Shown here: piece by piece, positions 37,463 through 45,037 of the stretch
How positions within the stretch are numbered: position 1 is the stretch's first letter
Layout of the letters: each line of letters begins with the position of its first letter
DNA from: Centipeda infelix ATCC 43532
GTDB lineage: Bacteria > Bacillota > Negativicutes > Selenomonadales > Selenomonadaceae
Direction of reading: 5' to 3'
Length of the DNA stretch: 64,000 bases
Assembly: GCF_000234095.1 (NCBI RefSeq)
Contig: NZ_JH376797.1
Coordinates: 46,069 to 110,068 of the forward strand
Notes under the pieces: model-generated
Databases searched by the model: none
Told to the model about the DNA's origin: nothing
What the model saw: the letters and a program-made list of their open reading frames with translations, nothing else
Position numbers and translations under genes: made by a program

Positions 37463-38152
37463 ATGCTGAAAAAAAGAGAGATCACCATAGCACCATCGCT
37501 GATCTGCGCCGACCTGTGTAATCTGGAGCGCGAGGTACGAACCTTGGAGGAGGCTGGAATCACTACGCTTCATGTGGACTTTGTCGAACCTCATTTTAGT
37601 CCAAGTATGCCGATCGGGTTGGATATCATTCGGCAGCTTCGTCCACGTACAAAGTTGGCGTTTGATGTTCACGTCATGACACTGATGAATGAGTTCTTCA
37701 TTCACGAGCTTATCGACATCGGCGTTGAGAGCATTGTTTTTCACGTTGAGACAGAGCGTCATATCGAAAAGATGCTGCAAATTATTCGCGGCGCCGGAAT
37801 CAAGGCAGGCGTTGCACTGAATCCAGCCACACCGCTCAATGTTCTTGACTACATTGCGCCGGAATTGGACTACGTTCTGCTCATGCTCATCAATCCGGGC
37901 TATGCCGGTACTGCGGGAGAGGAGCGCGTTTCCTATGCGGCAGAGAAGATTCGTGACTGCCGCTGCAAACTGGATGCGCATGAGAGCAAAGCACGTATTG
38001 TGATTGATGGCAGAATATCGTTCGATGTGATTCCGGACTTTGTGAAAGCCGGTGCGGATGTGCTGGTTGGGGGCAGTGGGAGCGTATTTCGCAAGGGATA
38101 CAGTTATGCGGAGAACTGCCGTGTACTCAGAGAATTGCTCATGTCTGTGTGA
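37463..38152 (+). CDS. Ribulose-phosphate 3-epimerase family sugar-phosphate epimerase
   Basis: 229 residues of the RPE TIM barrel. Metal ligands can be placed: His and Asp in LHVDFVEPHF, His in FDVHVMT, and Asp in RIVIDGRIS, with NPGYAGTAGEE as the phosphate region. In true RPE the second strand reads VDVMDGHFVP; here DG is replaced by EP, pointing to another substrate such as allulose-6-phosphate or a related ketose phosphate. It is the first gene of an operon with a hexulose-isomerase-like gene and a PTS permease, 16 bases apart from the next. Confidence 0.8.
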   Translation: MLKKREITIAPSLICADLCNLEREVRTLEEAGITTLHVDFVEPHFSPSMPIGLDIIRQLRPRTKLAFDVHVMTLMNEFFIHELIDIGVESIVFHVETERHIEKMLQIIRGAGIKAGVALNPATPLNVLDYIAPELDYVLLMLINPGYAGTAGEERVSYAAEKIRDCRCKLDAHESKARIVIDGRISFDVIPDFVKAGADVLVGGSGSVFRKGYSYAENCRVLRELLMSV

Positions 38153-38168
38153 GCAGAGGGAGGAGAGA

Positions 38169-38729
38169 ATGATGAATTATGCAGAAGCATCCGCTCTTGT
38201 TTTGGAGGAATGCCGTACAGCGCTTTCCCGCATTGAAGAACGGCAGACGGAGGAATTCATCGAGCGCATTACGGGTGCGCGCAAGGTTTTCTGTGTCGGC
38301 ATCGGTCGTGTGAAACTGTCGCTCGAGGCATTCGCAAAGCGTATGTGCCACTTCGGCATTGACATCCACATCGTAGGGGATATCACCGAACCTGCGATGT
38401 CGGAGGAGGATGTCCTCATCGTCGGTTCGGGCAGCGGTTCCTCAATTATTCCCGTCGGCATTGCGCAGAAAGCAAAGTCGCTCGGTGGAACGATCATTCA
38501 CATTGGCTCGAATCCGAACAGCCCGCTTGCGCCTATCACCGATCTCATGGTACGTATCCCTGTGCAGACAAAGCTGTATCTCGCAGATGAGATCCGCTCA
38601 CAGCAGCCGATGTCCAGTCTGTTTGAACAGACGCTTTTTCTCTGGGGGGATACAGTTGCCTGTCTGATTGCACAGCGTCGTCATATGGTGGGAAAAGAGC
38701 TGTGGCAGTATCACGCAAATCTGGAATAG
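38169..38729 (+). CDS. SIS-domain sugar isomerase, 6-phospho-3-hexuloisomerase-like
   Basis: 186 residues forming one SIS domain: VFCVGIGRVKLSLEAFAKRM, IVGDITEPAMSEEDVLIVGS and GSGSSIIPVGIAQKAKSLGG. The length and motifs fit the HxlB/PHI family, which interconverts 3-hexulose-6-phosphate and fructose-6-phosphate. GGGAGGAGA precedes the ATG pair at 38169/38172. With the epimerase before it and a PTS permease after it, the likely role is conversion of an imported ketose or alditol phosphate into fructose-6-phosphate. Confidence 0.82.
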   Translation: MMNYAEASALVLEECRTALSRIEERQTEEFIERITGARKVFCVGIGRVKLSLEAFAKRMCHFGIDIHIVGDITEPAMSEEDVLIVGSGSGSSIIPVGIAQKAKSLGGTIIHIGSNPNSPLAPITDLMVRIPVQTKLYLADEIRSQQPMSSLFEQTLFLWGDTVACLIAQRRHMVGKELWQYHANLE

Positions 38730-38756
38730 AAACGTGAGATGAAAGGAGAATCGGAG

Positions 38757-40172
38757 ATGAAATCCAATTTTCGGGCAAAGGTCCAAGCGTTCGGAGGCTT
38801 CCTGACGGCAATGGTGATTCCAAATATGGGGGCATTCATTGCATGGGGCTTCATCACTGCATTGTTTATTCCGACCGGTTGGATGCCGAATGAGAAGTTT
38901 GCAACTCTCGTCGGACCAATGGTCAGTATGTTGTTGCCACTTCTGTTGGCGTATGCCGGAGGAAAACTTATCTATGATGTGCGTGGCGGGATCGCAGGTA
39001 CCATCGGTACGATTGGTCTGATTGTCGGTGCTGAGATCCCGATGTTCCTCGGCGCAATGATTATGGGGCCACTTAGTGCATGGGTCGTGAAGCGCGTGGA
39101 TGGTGTTTTGGAGAAGCACATTCCGACAGGCTTTGAAATGCTGATTAACAACTTCTCACTCGGCATTCTCGGATTTGTCCTGTGCCTTTTGTCCAACACC
39201 ATCATTGGTCCTGCGGTACAGGAGGCAAACGCTCTCATCAGTGCTGCGATTCAAGCCCTTGTCAGCACGGGGATTCTCCCGCTCCTGTCGCTTGTCAATG
39301 AGCCGGCAAAGGTACTCTTTCTTAACAACGTCATCGATCAGGGGGTGTACTATCCGCTCGGTATGCAGCATGCCGCAGAGAGCGGCAAGTCCATTTATTT
39401 CATGCTTGCCTCGAATCCTGGTGCGGGGCTCGGACTTCTTCTCGCCTATGCCGTCTTTGGAAAGGGGGCGTCGAAGAGTACAGCACCGGGCGCGATCATC
39501 ATCCACTTTCTCGGCGGTATTCACGAGATGTACTTCCCCTATGTGCTGATGAAGCCGATCACGATTCTCGCCATGATCGGTGGCGCAGCTTGCGGCATTA
39601 TGACGTTCCAGTTCTTTGATGCGGGATTGGTCGCGGGACCCTCCCCCGGATCTATCTTTGCGTATCTTGCATTGACGCCGAAGGGGAATTTTATCGGTGT
39701 GATTGCGGGCGTTACAGTTGCGACACTTGTCAGCTTCCTTATTACCAGCGTTATCCTTAAGCTGTCCAATAAAGAGGATGAGGATGTTCTTAGCGCATCG
39801 GCAGCTCAGTCTGCTCAGATGAAGGCAGAGGGGCTGGATTTCCTGCAAAAGACGATGGGAAGTGCAACTGCCAAAGATACAAGGTATTCGTTTATCGCAT
39901 TTGCGTGCGATGCAGGCATGGGGAGCAGCGCGATGGGTGCGAGTACGATGCGCCGAGCACTCTCAAAAGCCGGACTTGACCTTCATGTCGAGCATTTTGC
40001 TATCGAAAAGATTCCGCCGGAGGCAGATGTCATCGTTGTTCATGAAAAATTGGCAGATCGTGTAGGAATGGCAGTGCAGGGCAAGCGCATCATAACAATC
40101 CAAAATTACTTGGATGACCCTGCAATTCGTGCCTTGCAGGAAGAGATTGCAAAACAATACGGAAAAGCATAA
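38757..40172 (+). CDS. MtlA-type PTS permease EIICB without EIIA
   Basis: 471 residues. The EIIC domain (1-335) is clearly related to MtlA at 32710, sharing AFIAWGF, EIPMFLGAMIMGPL and FLGGIHEMYFPYV. A linker and an EIIB domain follow, with active Cys in FACDAGMGSSAMG near residue 387. The chain ends there, with no EIIA. Phosphate must come from an EIIA elsewhere, perhaps that of MtlA. AAAGGAG lies upstream of the start. The neighbouring enzymes suggest a substrate other than mannitol. Confidence 0.88.
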   Translation: MKSNFRAKVQAFGGFLTAMVIPNMGAFIAWGFITALFIPTGWMPNEKFATLVGPMVSMLLPLLLAYAGGKLIYDVRGGIAGTIGTIGLIVGAEIPMFLGAMIMGPLSAWVVKRVDGVLEKHIPTGFEMLINNFSLGILGFVLCLLSNTIIGPAVQEANALISAAIQALVSTGILPLLSLVNEPAKVLFLNNVIDQGVYYPLGMQHAAESGKSIYFMLASNPGAGLGLLLAYAVFGKGASKSTAPGAIIIHFLGGIHEMYFPYVLMKPITILAMIGGAACGIMTFQFFDAGLVAGPSPGSIFAYLALTPKGNFIGVIAGVTVATLVSFLITSVILKLSNKEDEDVLSASAAQSAQMKAEGLDFLQKTMGSATAKDTRYSFIAFACDAGMGSSAMGASTMRRALSKAGLDLHVEHFAIEKIPPEADVIVVHEKLADRVGMAVQGKRIITIQNYLDDPAIRALQEEIAKQYGKA

Positions 40173-40400
40173 CAGAGCCGGCTTGTTCTGGTGACGAAGG
40201 ATTGCTCGGAGTACGGGAGCTGTTTTACCTGTCGATTGACAATCTTTCTGCCTGTACTATGCGAAAGCAGTGCGCCTTCTTGTATCGCTGTTTGTCGTAT
40301 GACTGTAAGAACCGATGATTCTGTATGAGGGAGCGGTACAAGAACTACTGCAGGGATTTCCGGCGGAAGTTTCGATGCTGCTGTTACAGTTTGAGCCCCT
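40173..40400. other. Non-coding stretch between the PTS operon and its terminator
   Basis: No frame longer than about 30 codons with a ribosome site was found. It may hold a long 3' untranslated region or the decayed remains of a gene. No repeat shared with the rest of the window was seen. Confidence 0.4.
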
Positions 40401-40450
40401 AAAAATCCTCTGATCGGTGTGTGTACATATTGCCGATCGGGGGATTTTTA
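40401..40450 (+). terminator. Terminator of the second PTS operon
   Basis: Stem AAAAATCCTCTGATCGG / CCGATCGGGGGATTTTT with two G-T or mismatched pairs and a 15-base loop, ending in five T. It lies 230 bases after the permease stop. Confidence 0.82.
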
Positions 40451-40542
40451 TTGTGCATTCATTCGTTCAAAAATACTTGAAAACCCATATGACATGATAT
40501 AATCTATAAAAGAAATATCATCCATCGCTGTAGGGAGGAACT

Positions 40543-41505
40543 ATGCGTTATCCGATGAAACTGATGCCGGTGCTTAAGGATTATATCTGGGGCGGGACGA
40601 AGCTGAAGCAGGAGTATGGGAAAGAGACGACGCTTCCGACAATTGCGGAGAGCTGGGAACTCTCGTGTCACAGAGACGGACCGTGTATCATCGCAAACGG
40701 TTCGGCGGCGGGGCAGACCCTTGCGGCGTGGTTGGAGGGCACACCGGAAGCTCTTGGTCGCCGTGCGGAGCACTTTCCCTATTTTCCATTGCTGATCAAA
40801 CTGATCGACGCGAAGGATAGTCTCTCTGTGCAGGTGCATCCGGATGATGCCTATGCCATGCGCGTCGAAGGCGAGTATGGCAAGACGGAGATGTGGTACA
40901 TTGTCGATGCAGAGGAGGGGGCGTGCCTTCTCTACGGTTTTCGCGCACCGATCACGCGGGAGGAGTTTGCTCGGCGGATTGCAGACGACACTCTGCTCGA
41001 TGTGGTAAACCGTGTTCCCGTAAAAAAGGGGGATGTGTTCTTCATCCCTGCCGGAACCCTCCATGCCATCGGTAAGGGAATCGTTATTTGTGAGATTCAG
41101 CAGAGTTCCAATACAACGTATCGCATCTATGACTATGGACGTGTCGGAACGGATGGCTTGCCCCGCGCACTGCACATCGACAAGGCGGTCGATGTGACAC
41201 GCCTCACACCGCCGCAGGAGCATTTTACGATGGCGCGACCGATGGATGTGTTCGCAGGAATGCAGGTGCGCCAGCTCGCCTCCTGTTCATATTTTACGGT
41301 ATATGAGATTGTTGTCGAGGATCCGGCACAGCTTCGTGTCGGGGAGGAATCCTTTCAGTCCTTCACGGTGGTCGACGGAGCGGTGACGCTCTCTGCGGGG
41401 GAGAATGTTCTGCCGCTCCGAAAAGGTGAGAGTGTCTTTTTACCGGCGGGGCTTGGACGGTATGAACTCGCAGGGAGCGGACGAATCATCCTGAGTGAGA
41501 TGTGA
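40543..41505 (+). CDS. manA: Mannose-6-phosphate isomerase, short type I
   Basis: 320 residues of cupin fold, the short form common in Firmicutes. Zinc ligands can be seen in SVQVHPDD (Gln, His), the Glu of KTEMWYIV, and the His of AGTLHAIG. It interconverts mannose-6-phosphate and fructose-6-phosphate, feeding glycolysis or GDP-mannose synthesis. AGGGAGG precedes the start. It stands next to an aldo/keto reductase, 49 bases apart, and near two PTS operons. Confidence 0.93.
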   Translation: MRYPMKLMPVLKDYIWGGTKLKQEYGKETTLPTIAESWELSCHRDGPCIIANGSAAGQTLAAWLEGTPEALGRRAEHFPYFPLLIKLIDAKDSLSVQVHPDDAYAMRVEGEYGKTEMWYIVDAEEGACLLYGFRAPITREEFARRIADDTLLDVVNRVPVKKGDVFFIPAGTLHAIGKGIVICEIQQSSNTTYRIYDYGRVGTDGLPRALHIDKAVDVTRLTPPQEHFTMARPMDVFAGMQVRQLASCSYFTVYEIVVEDPAQLRVGEESFQSFTVVDGAVTLSAGENVLPLRKGESVFLPAGLGRYELAGSGRIILSEM

Positions 41506-41554
41506 TTTGCCGCATATGCAGTGTGCTTCATAGATACTTTGGAAAGGACGGATT

Positions 41555-42544
41555 ATGAACTGCCGCAAACTTGGAAATCTCACCGTTTCGTCGGTTGGGC
41601 TTGGCTGCATGGGCATGAGTCAGAGCTACGGTGTGCCAGCCGACAAGAAGGCGATGCGTGAACTGATTGCCGCTGCCGTGGATATGGGCGTGACGCTCTT
41701 CGATACGGCGGAGGTGTACGGAACCCCCGATGATCCGCATGACAATGAAAAACTCGTTGGGGCGGCACTTGCGCCCTATCGCGACAAGGTTGTCCTAGCG
41801 ACGAAGTTCGGCATTCACTTCGACATGAGCCTGTTGAAGCAGGGGAAAAGTCCGATTGTTCCCGATGCGCGTCCCGAAACCATCCATGCATCTGTGGACG
41901 CGTCACTGCGGAGACTTGGCACGGACTATATCGATCTCTACTATCAACACCGCGTTGACCCGCAGATCCCTGTCGAGGAGGTCGCGGGGGTGATGGGAGA
42001 GCTCATGCAGACAGGAAAGATTCGTCACTGGGGGATCTCTGAGGCGACGGAGGAGGACATTCGCCGTGCACACGCTGTCTGTCCGCTCACGGCAGTGCAG
42101 AATCGCTACTCCATGATGGCGCGTGCAAATGAATCGCTCTTTCCTGTGCTTGAGGAACGGAACATTGGCTTTGTCGCGTTCTCTCCGTTTGCGAACGGCG
42201 TGCTTACGGGTGCGTATGATAAAAACTCTGTGTTTGCAGCCGGAGATATGCGTGCGCGGATGCCTCAATTCAGTGCGGCGGCCATGGAGGAAAACGGTCA
42301 GCTGCTTACGCTTCTCCAAAACATCGCAGAGGAGAGAGGGGCGACATGCGGACAGATTGCGCTCGCATGGATGCTCTGTAAGAAGCCGTACATTGTGGCG
42401 ATTCCGGGGACACGCAAACGCGTACGCCTCATAGAGAATGTGGGGGCTGCGGACATTGCACTCACGTCTGAGGAAGTTGCCGCGATTGATGCACGTTTGG
42501 AGACGATTCCTATGTCAGCTGTTTTTGGTGTCATACAAAACTAA
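41555..42544 (+). CDS. Aldo/keto reductase
   Basis: 329 residues of (beta/alpha)8 barrel. The catalytic tetrad is visible: Asp and Tyr in LFDTAEVYG, Lys in VLATKFG, and His in LYYQHRVD. The NADPH-binding segment is AIPGTRKRVRLIENV. The KFG and QHRVDP forms fit the AKR13-like group that reduces various aldehydes. The substrate is not deducible. GGAAAGGA precedes the start. Confidence 0.9.
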   Translation: MNCRKLGNLTVSSVGLGCMGMSQSYGVPADKKAMRELIAAAVDMGVTLFDTAEVYGTPDDPHDNEKLVGAALAPYRDKVVLATKFGIHFDMSLLKQGKSPIVPDARPETIHASVDASLRRLGTDYIDLYYQHRVDPQIPVEEVAGVMGELMQTGKIRHWGISEATEEDIRRAHAVCPLTAVQNRYSMMARANESLFPVLEERNIGFVAFSPFANGVLTGAYDKNSVFAAGDMRARMPQFSAAAMEENGQLLTLLQNIAEERGATCGQIALAWMLCKKPYIVAIPGTRKRVRLIENVGAADIALTSEEVAAIDARLETIPMSAVFGVIQN

Positions 42545-42599
42545 CTGTGACAAACATCACTGATCGGTGATAAATTTTATATATGCTGAAAAAATAATG

Positions 42600-42642
42600 A
42601 AGAAGCGGTCGGAATTTCACGATGAAGTTCCGATCGCTTCTT
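42600..42642 (+). terminator. Hairpin after the aldo/keto reductase gene
   Basis: Stem AAGAAGCGGTCGGAA / TTCCGATCGCTTCTT with one mismatch and a 13-base loop. The T tail is short (TT), so termination may be partial. Confidence 0.65.
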
Positions 42643-42784
42643 ACATGCCTAATTATCAGTCGACATGAACAATATTCAACTTTGAAATAGCTTACAGCTA
42701 TAGAAAAGACTAATATAAAATATGTATTTCATTTTTCTTTTATACCCGTGGTAAAATAAACAAAAGTTATGGAAGGGATAGCTC

Positions 42785-43426
42785 ATGGTTGAAATTCGTT
42801 TGAACGATGTCAGTCAAATGTTTGAAGGGCGTGAAGTCTTGCATCAACTGACGCAATCCTTTCATGGCGGCAGTGTGACTGCCATCGCAGGGGCGAACGG
42901 GAGCGGAAAGTCGACGCTTCTGCGTCTCGCGGCACGGCTCATGCTCCCGACATCCGGGACAGTTGAGACCTTTTTGGACGGCATATCGATCCATGGCGCG
43001 GACTATCGCAGACTGCTCGCGATGGCGACACCGGAGATGGAGCTCTATACGCGCCTCACAGTACGTGAGAATCTCGCATTCCTACTCTCCGCACGCGGGG
43101 TTTCATGTGAGGAGGCGTATTTGCAGGAACTGCTCGCGCGTGTTGGACTGCCCGCAGAGGTTCTGACGCGCATGACGGGGCAGCTCTCGACAGGGATGCG
43201 CCAGCGTGTACGGCTCGCCGTCGTTCTCGGTGTGGATGCCGAGGTGTGGCTGCTCGATGAACCGGGCCTTGCCCTCGACGAACATGGACGTGCGTTGCTC
43301 CTCAATGAAACGCGCGCAGCGGCAAAGAGGGGGCGGCTCATCCTGTGGGCGACGAATGAACCGGAGGAAAGGAAGGCGGCGGATGCGTGCTTCGATCTTA
43401 CGAGCGACACTCAATGTCGCCCGTAA
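42785..43426 (+). CDS. ccmA: Heme exporter ATP-binding protein CcmA
   Basis: 213 residues of ABC ATPase: Walker A GANGSGKST, signature LSTGMRQR, Walker B VWLLDEPG. The degenerate signature and short chain fit CcmA, which with CcmB/CcmC frees holo-CcmE for cytochrome c maturation (System I). The context, ccmB-ccmC-ccmE-ccmF-nrfHA downstream, settles the call. The end overlaps ccmB by 44 bases. Confidence 0.88.
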   Translation: MVEIRLNDVSQMFEGREVLHQLTQSFHGGSVTAIAGANGSGKSTLLRLAARLMLPTSGTVETFLDGISIHGADYRRLLAMATPEMELYTRLTVRENLAFLLSARGVSCEEAYLQELLARVGLPAEVLTRMTGQLSTGMRQRVRLAVVLGVDAEVWLLDEPGLALDEHGRALLLNETRAAAKRGRLILWATNEPEERKAADACFDLTSDTQCRP

Positions 43427-44039
43427 AGAACTCCTCGACGGCATCCGTCTCCGCGCCGGCTATGTGACGATGGGGATGTTCGCACTGACGGTGATTGCCT
43501 TTCTGAGTATGTCGCTCGCGTGGGGGACGATGGATGTCCGCCTTGCGTCGGCACTCCTCTGGATCGTGATCTTCTTTGCGGCAACATTGCAGGGCGAGCG
43601 GCTCTTTGCGGAGGAGGCTGCAGCGGGGACGCTGCTCTTTCTGTGGATCTACGTTCCGGCACAGGCGGTTCTCTTCGGCAAGATGGCGGCGCATTTCATT
43701 ACGCTTGTCGTACTTTCCGCATTCGTTCTTCCGCTCGTTATCATTCTGATGGATGCACCGCTTGTCCTCAATGCCTGCTTCGTCGGCACATTGTTTTTAG
43801 GGCTATGGGGCATGGCGGCGGCGGATACGCTGCTCGCGGCGGTCGCCGCAAATGCGAGTGTACGCGGGGGCCTCGTTCCTGTCCTGCTGCTCCCGTCCAT
43901 GCTTCCGATTCTCTTGCCTGCGATCTCTCTGTCGGCGGGTGGGGGAGAGCCGGCGCTCTTGGGTGGTATGCTGATCTATGATATGGCACTCACCGTGGGT
44001 GCGTCGATGTTGTTTGATTCTCTCTGGATTGAGAGTTAG
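43383..44039 (+). CDS. ccmB: Heme exporter permease CcmB
   Basis: 218 residues with six predicted membrane helices. FAATLQGERLFAEEAAAGTL near residue 65 matches the conserved CcmB segment. The start ATG 43383 has GGAGGAAAGG upstream; the longer frame from 43206 is in the ccmA coding region. It partners CcmA. Confidence 0.9.
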   Translation: MRASILRATLNVARKELLDGIRLRAGYVTMGMFALTVIAFLSMSLAWGTMDVRLASALLWIVIFFAATLQGERLFAEEAAAGTLLFLWIYVPAQAVLFGKMAAHFITLVVLSAFVLPLVIILMDAPLVLNACFVGTLFLGLWGMAAADTLLAAVAANASVRGGLVPVLLLPSMLPILLPAISLSAGGGEPALLGGMLIYDMALTVGASMLFDSLWIES

Positions 44040-44052
44040 AGATGGGGGTCTC

Positions 44053-44670
44053 ATGCTTGCCGGGGTGATTGCCGCTCTGACATTGGCTGTGCTCTACGCC
44101 GTGTTCTTCGTCGTCCCTCCTGCTGAGGGGCTGGGTGACTATGTTCGCATTGCTTTCTTCCACATCCCATGTGCTTGGGTTTCGGTCATCGCATTCTTCT
44201 GCGCCGCCTACTGGGGCGCACGTTATTTGAAAACACGTAATCTTCGCTATGATACAAAAAGTGCGCGGTCTGCTGTGCTCGGATTGGTCTTCACGCTTCT
44301 CGCCACGGGGAGCGGGGCAATCTTCTCAAAGCTCACATGGGGCGCGTATTGGAACTGGGATCCGCGGCAGACGACAATCTTTGTTCTGTTCCTCATCTAT
44401 GGGGCCTATGTGACGCTCCGTATGACGATGCGGGACGAGCGTGCACGCGCCTCGTCGTCGGCGGTTTACGCACTCTTTTCCTTTATTGCGGTTCCGTTCC
44501 TTGTCTTTATCCTGCCGCGCATGTTTTTCTCGCTGCATCCGTCGCCCGTGCTCAACGGGGCGGGGCGCCTCGATATGGATGCGGTGATGCTCGGAACGCT
44601 CATATTATCGCTTGTCGATGTGACACTTATGTATGTTTGGCTGATGAAACGGGGGGATCGTCATGCGTAA
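44053..44670 (+). CDS. ccmC: Heme handling protein CcmC
   Basis: 205 residues with six helices and the tryptophan-rich heme motif WGAYWNWDPRQT, flanked by histidines in AFFHIPCAWV and SLHPSPV. CcmC loads heme on CcmE. The ATG 44053 has GGGGG upstream; the frame is open further left but inside ccmB. The end overlaps ccmE. Confidence 0.92.
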   Translation: MLAGVIAALTLAVLYAVFFVVPPAEGLGDYVRIAFFHIPCAWVSVIAFFCAAYWGARYLKTRNLRYDTKSARSAVLGLVFTLLATGSGAIFSKLTWGAYWNWDPRQTTIFVLFLIYGAYVTLRMTMRDERARASSSAVYALFSFIAVPFLVFILPRMFFSLHPSPVLNGAGRLDMDAVMLGTLILSLVDVTLMYVWLMKRGDRHA

Positions 44671-45037
44671 ATACTTCTTCGTCGTACTGATTCTTGGATT
44701 TATCGGATATGCGGGGTACTTCTTTGCGGACTCCGTGACCCCCTACGTCAGTGTTGCAGAGGCGCGTACCTCCGAGCGGAATGTGCAGGTCAAGGGGCTG
44801 CCCGACGACACTGTCGAGCCGCACATGGAGAACAATATGTTCGTGTTCTCCATCTCCGATGAGGAGACGGGCGAGACGATGCTCGTCCGATACAAGGGTG
44901 TAAAGCCCGATAACTTTGATGAAGCGTACCACGTTGTCGCGATTGGGAAATATACGGGCGATGCGTTCGCAGCGGACAAGCTGCTCATCAAATGCCCGTC
45001 GAAATATGAGGCGGAAAAAGGAAAGGTTCAGGTATGA
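44663..45037 (+). CDS. ccmE: Heme chaperone CcmE, CxxxY variant
   Basis: 124 residues: an N-terminal membrane anchor (VVLILGFIGYAGYFF) and an OB-fold domain. Classical CcmE binds heme covalently through His in an HxxxY motif; here the site reads CPSKY, a CxxxY motif. Such variants are known in sulfate reducers, some archaea and Gram-positives. VRYKGVKPDNF is the conserved family segment. It overlaps ccmC by 8 bases and ccmF by 4. Confidence 0.9.
   Translation: MRKYFFVVLILGFIGYAGYFFADSVTPYVSVAEARTSERNVQVKGLPDDTVEPHMENNMFVFSISDEETGETMLVRYKGVKPDNFDEAYHVVAIGKYTGDAFAADKLLIKCPSKYEAEKGKVQV

Noticed and set aside
40173..40400. A possible short coding region after the second PTS gene
   Set aside because: No frame of more than about 30 codons with a start and ribosome site; no similarity to an EIIA domain could be seen.
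42546..42571. Possible CRP/FNR-type site TGTGA-N6-TCACT upstream of the ccm-nrf cluster
   Set aside because: It lies about 215 bases before ccmA and on the far side of a hairpin, next to the stop codon of the previous gene. The position does not suit control of ccmA, and one half-site is imperfect.
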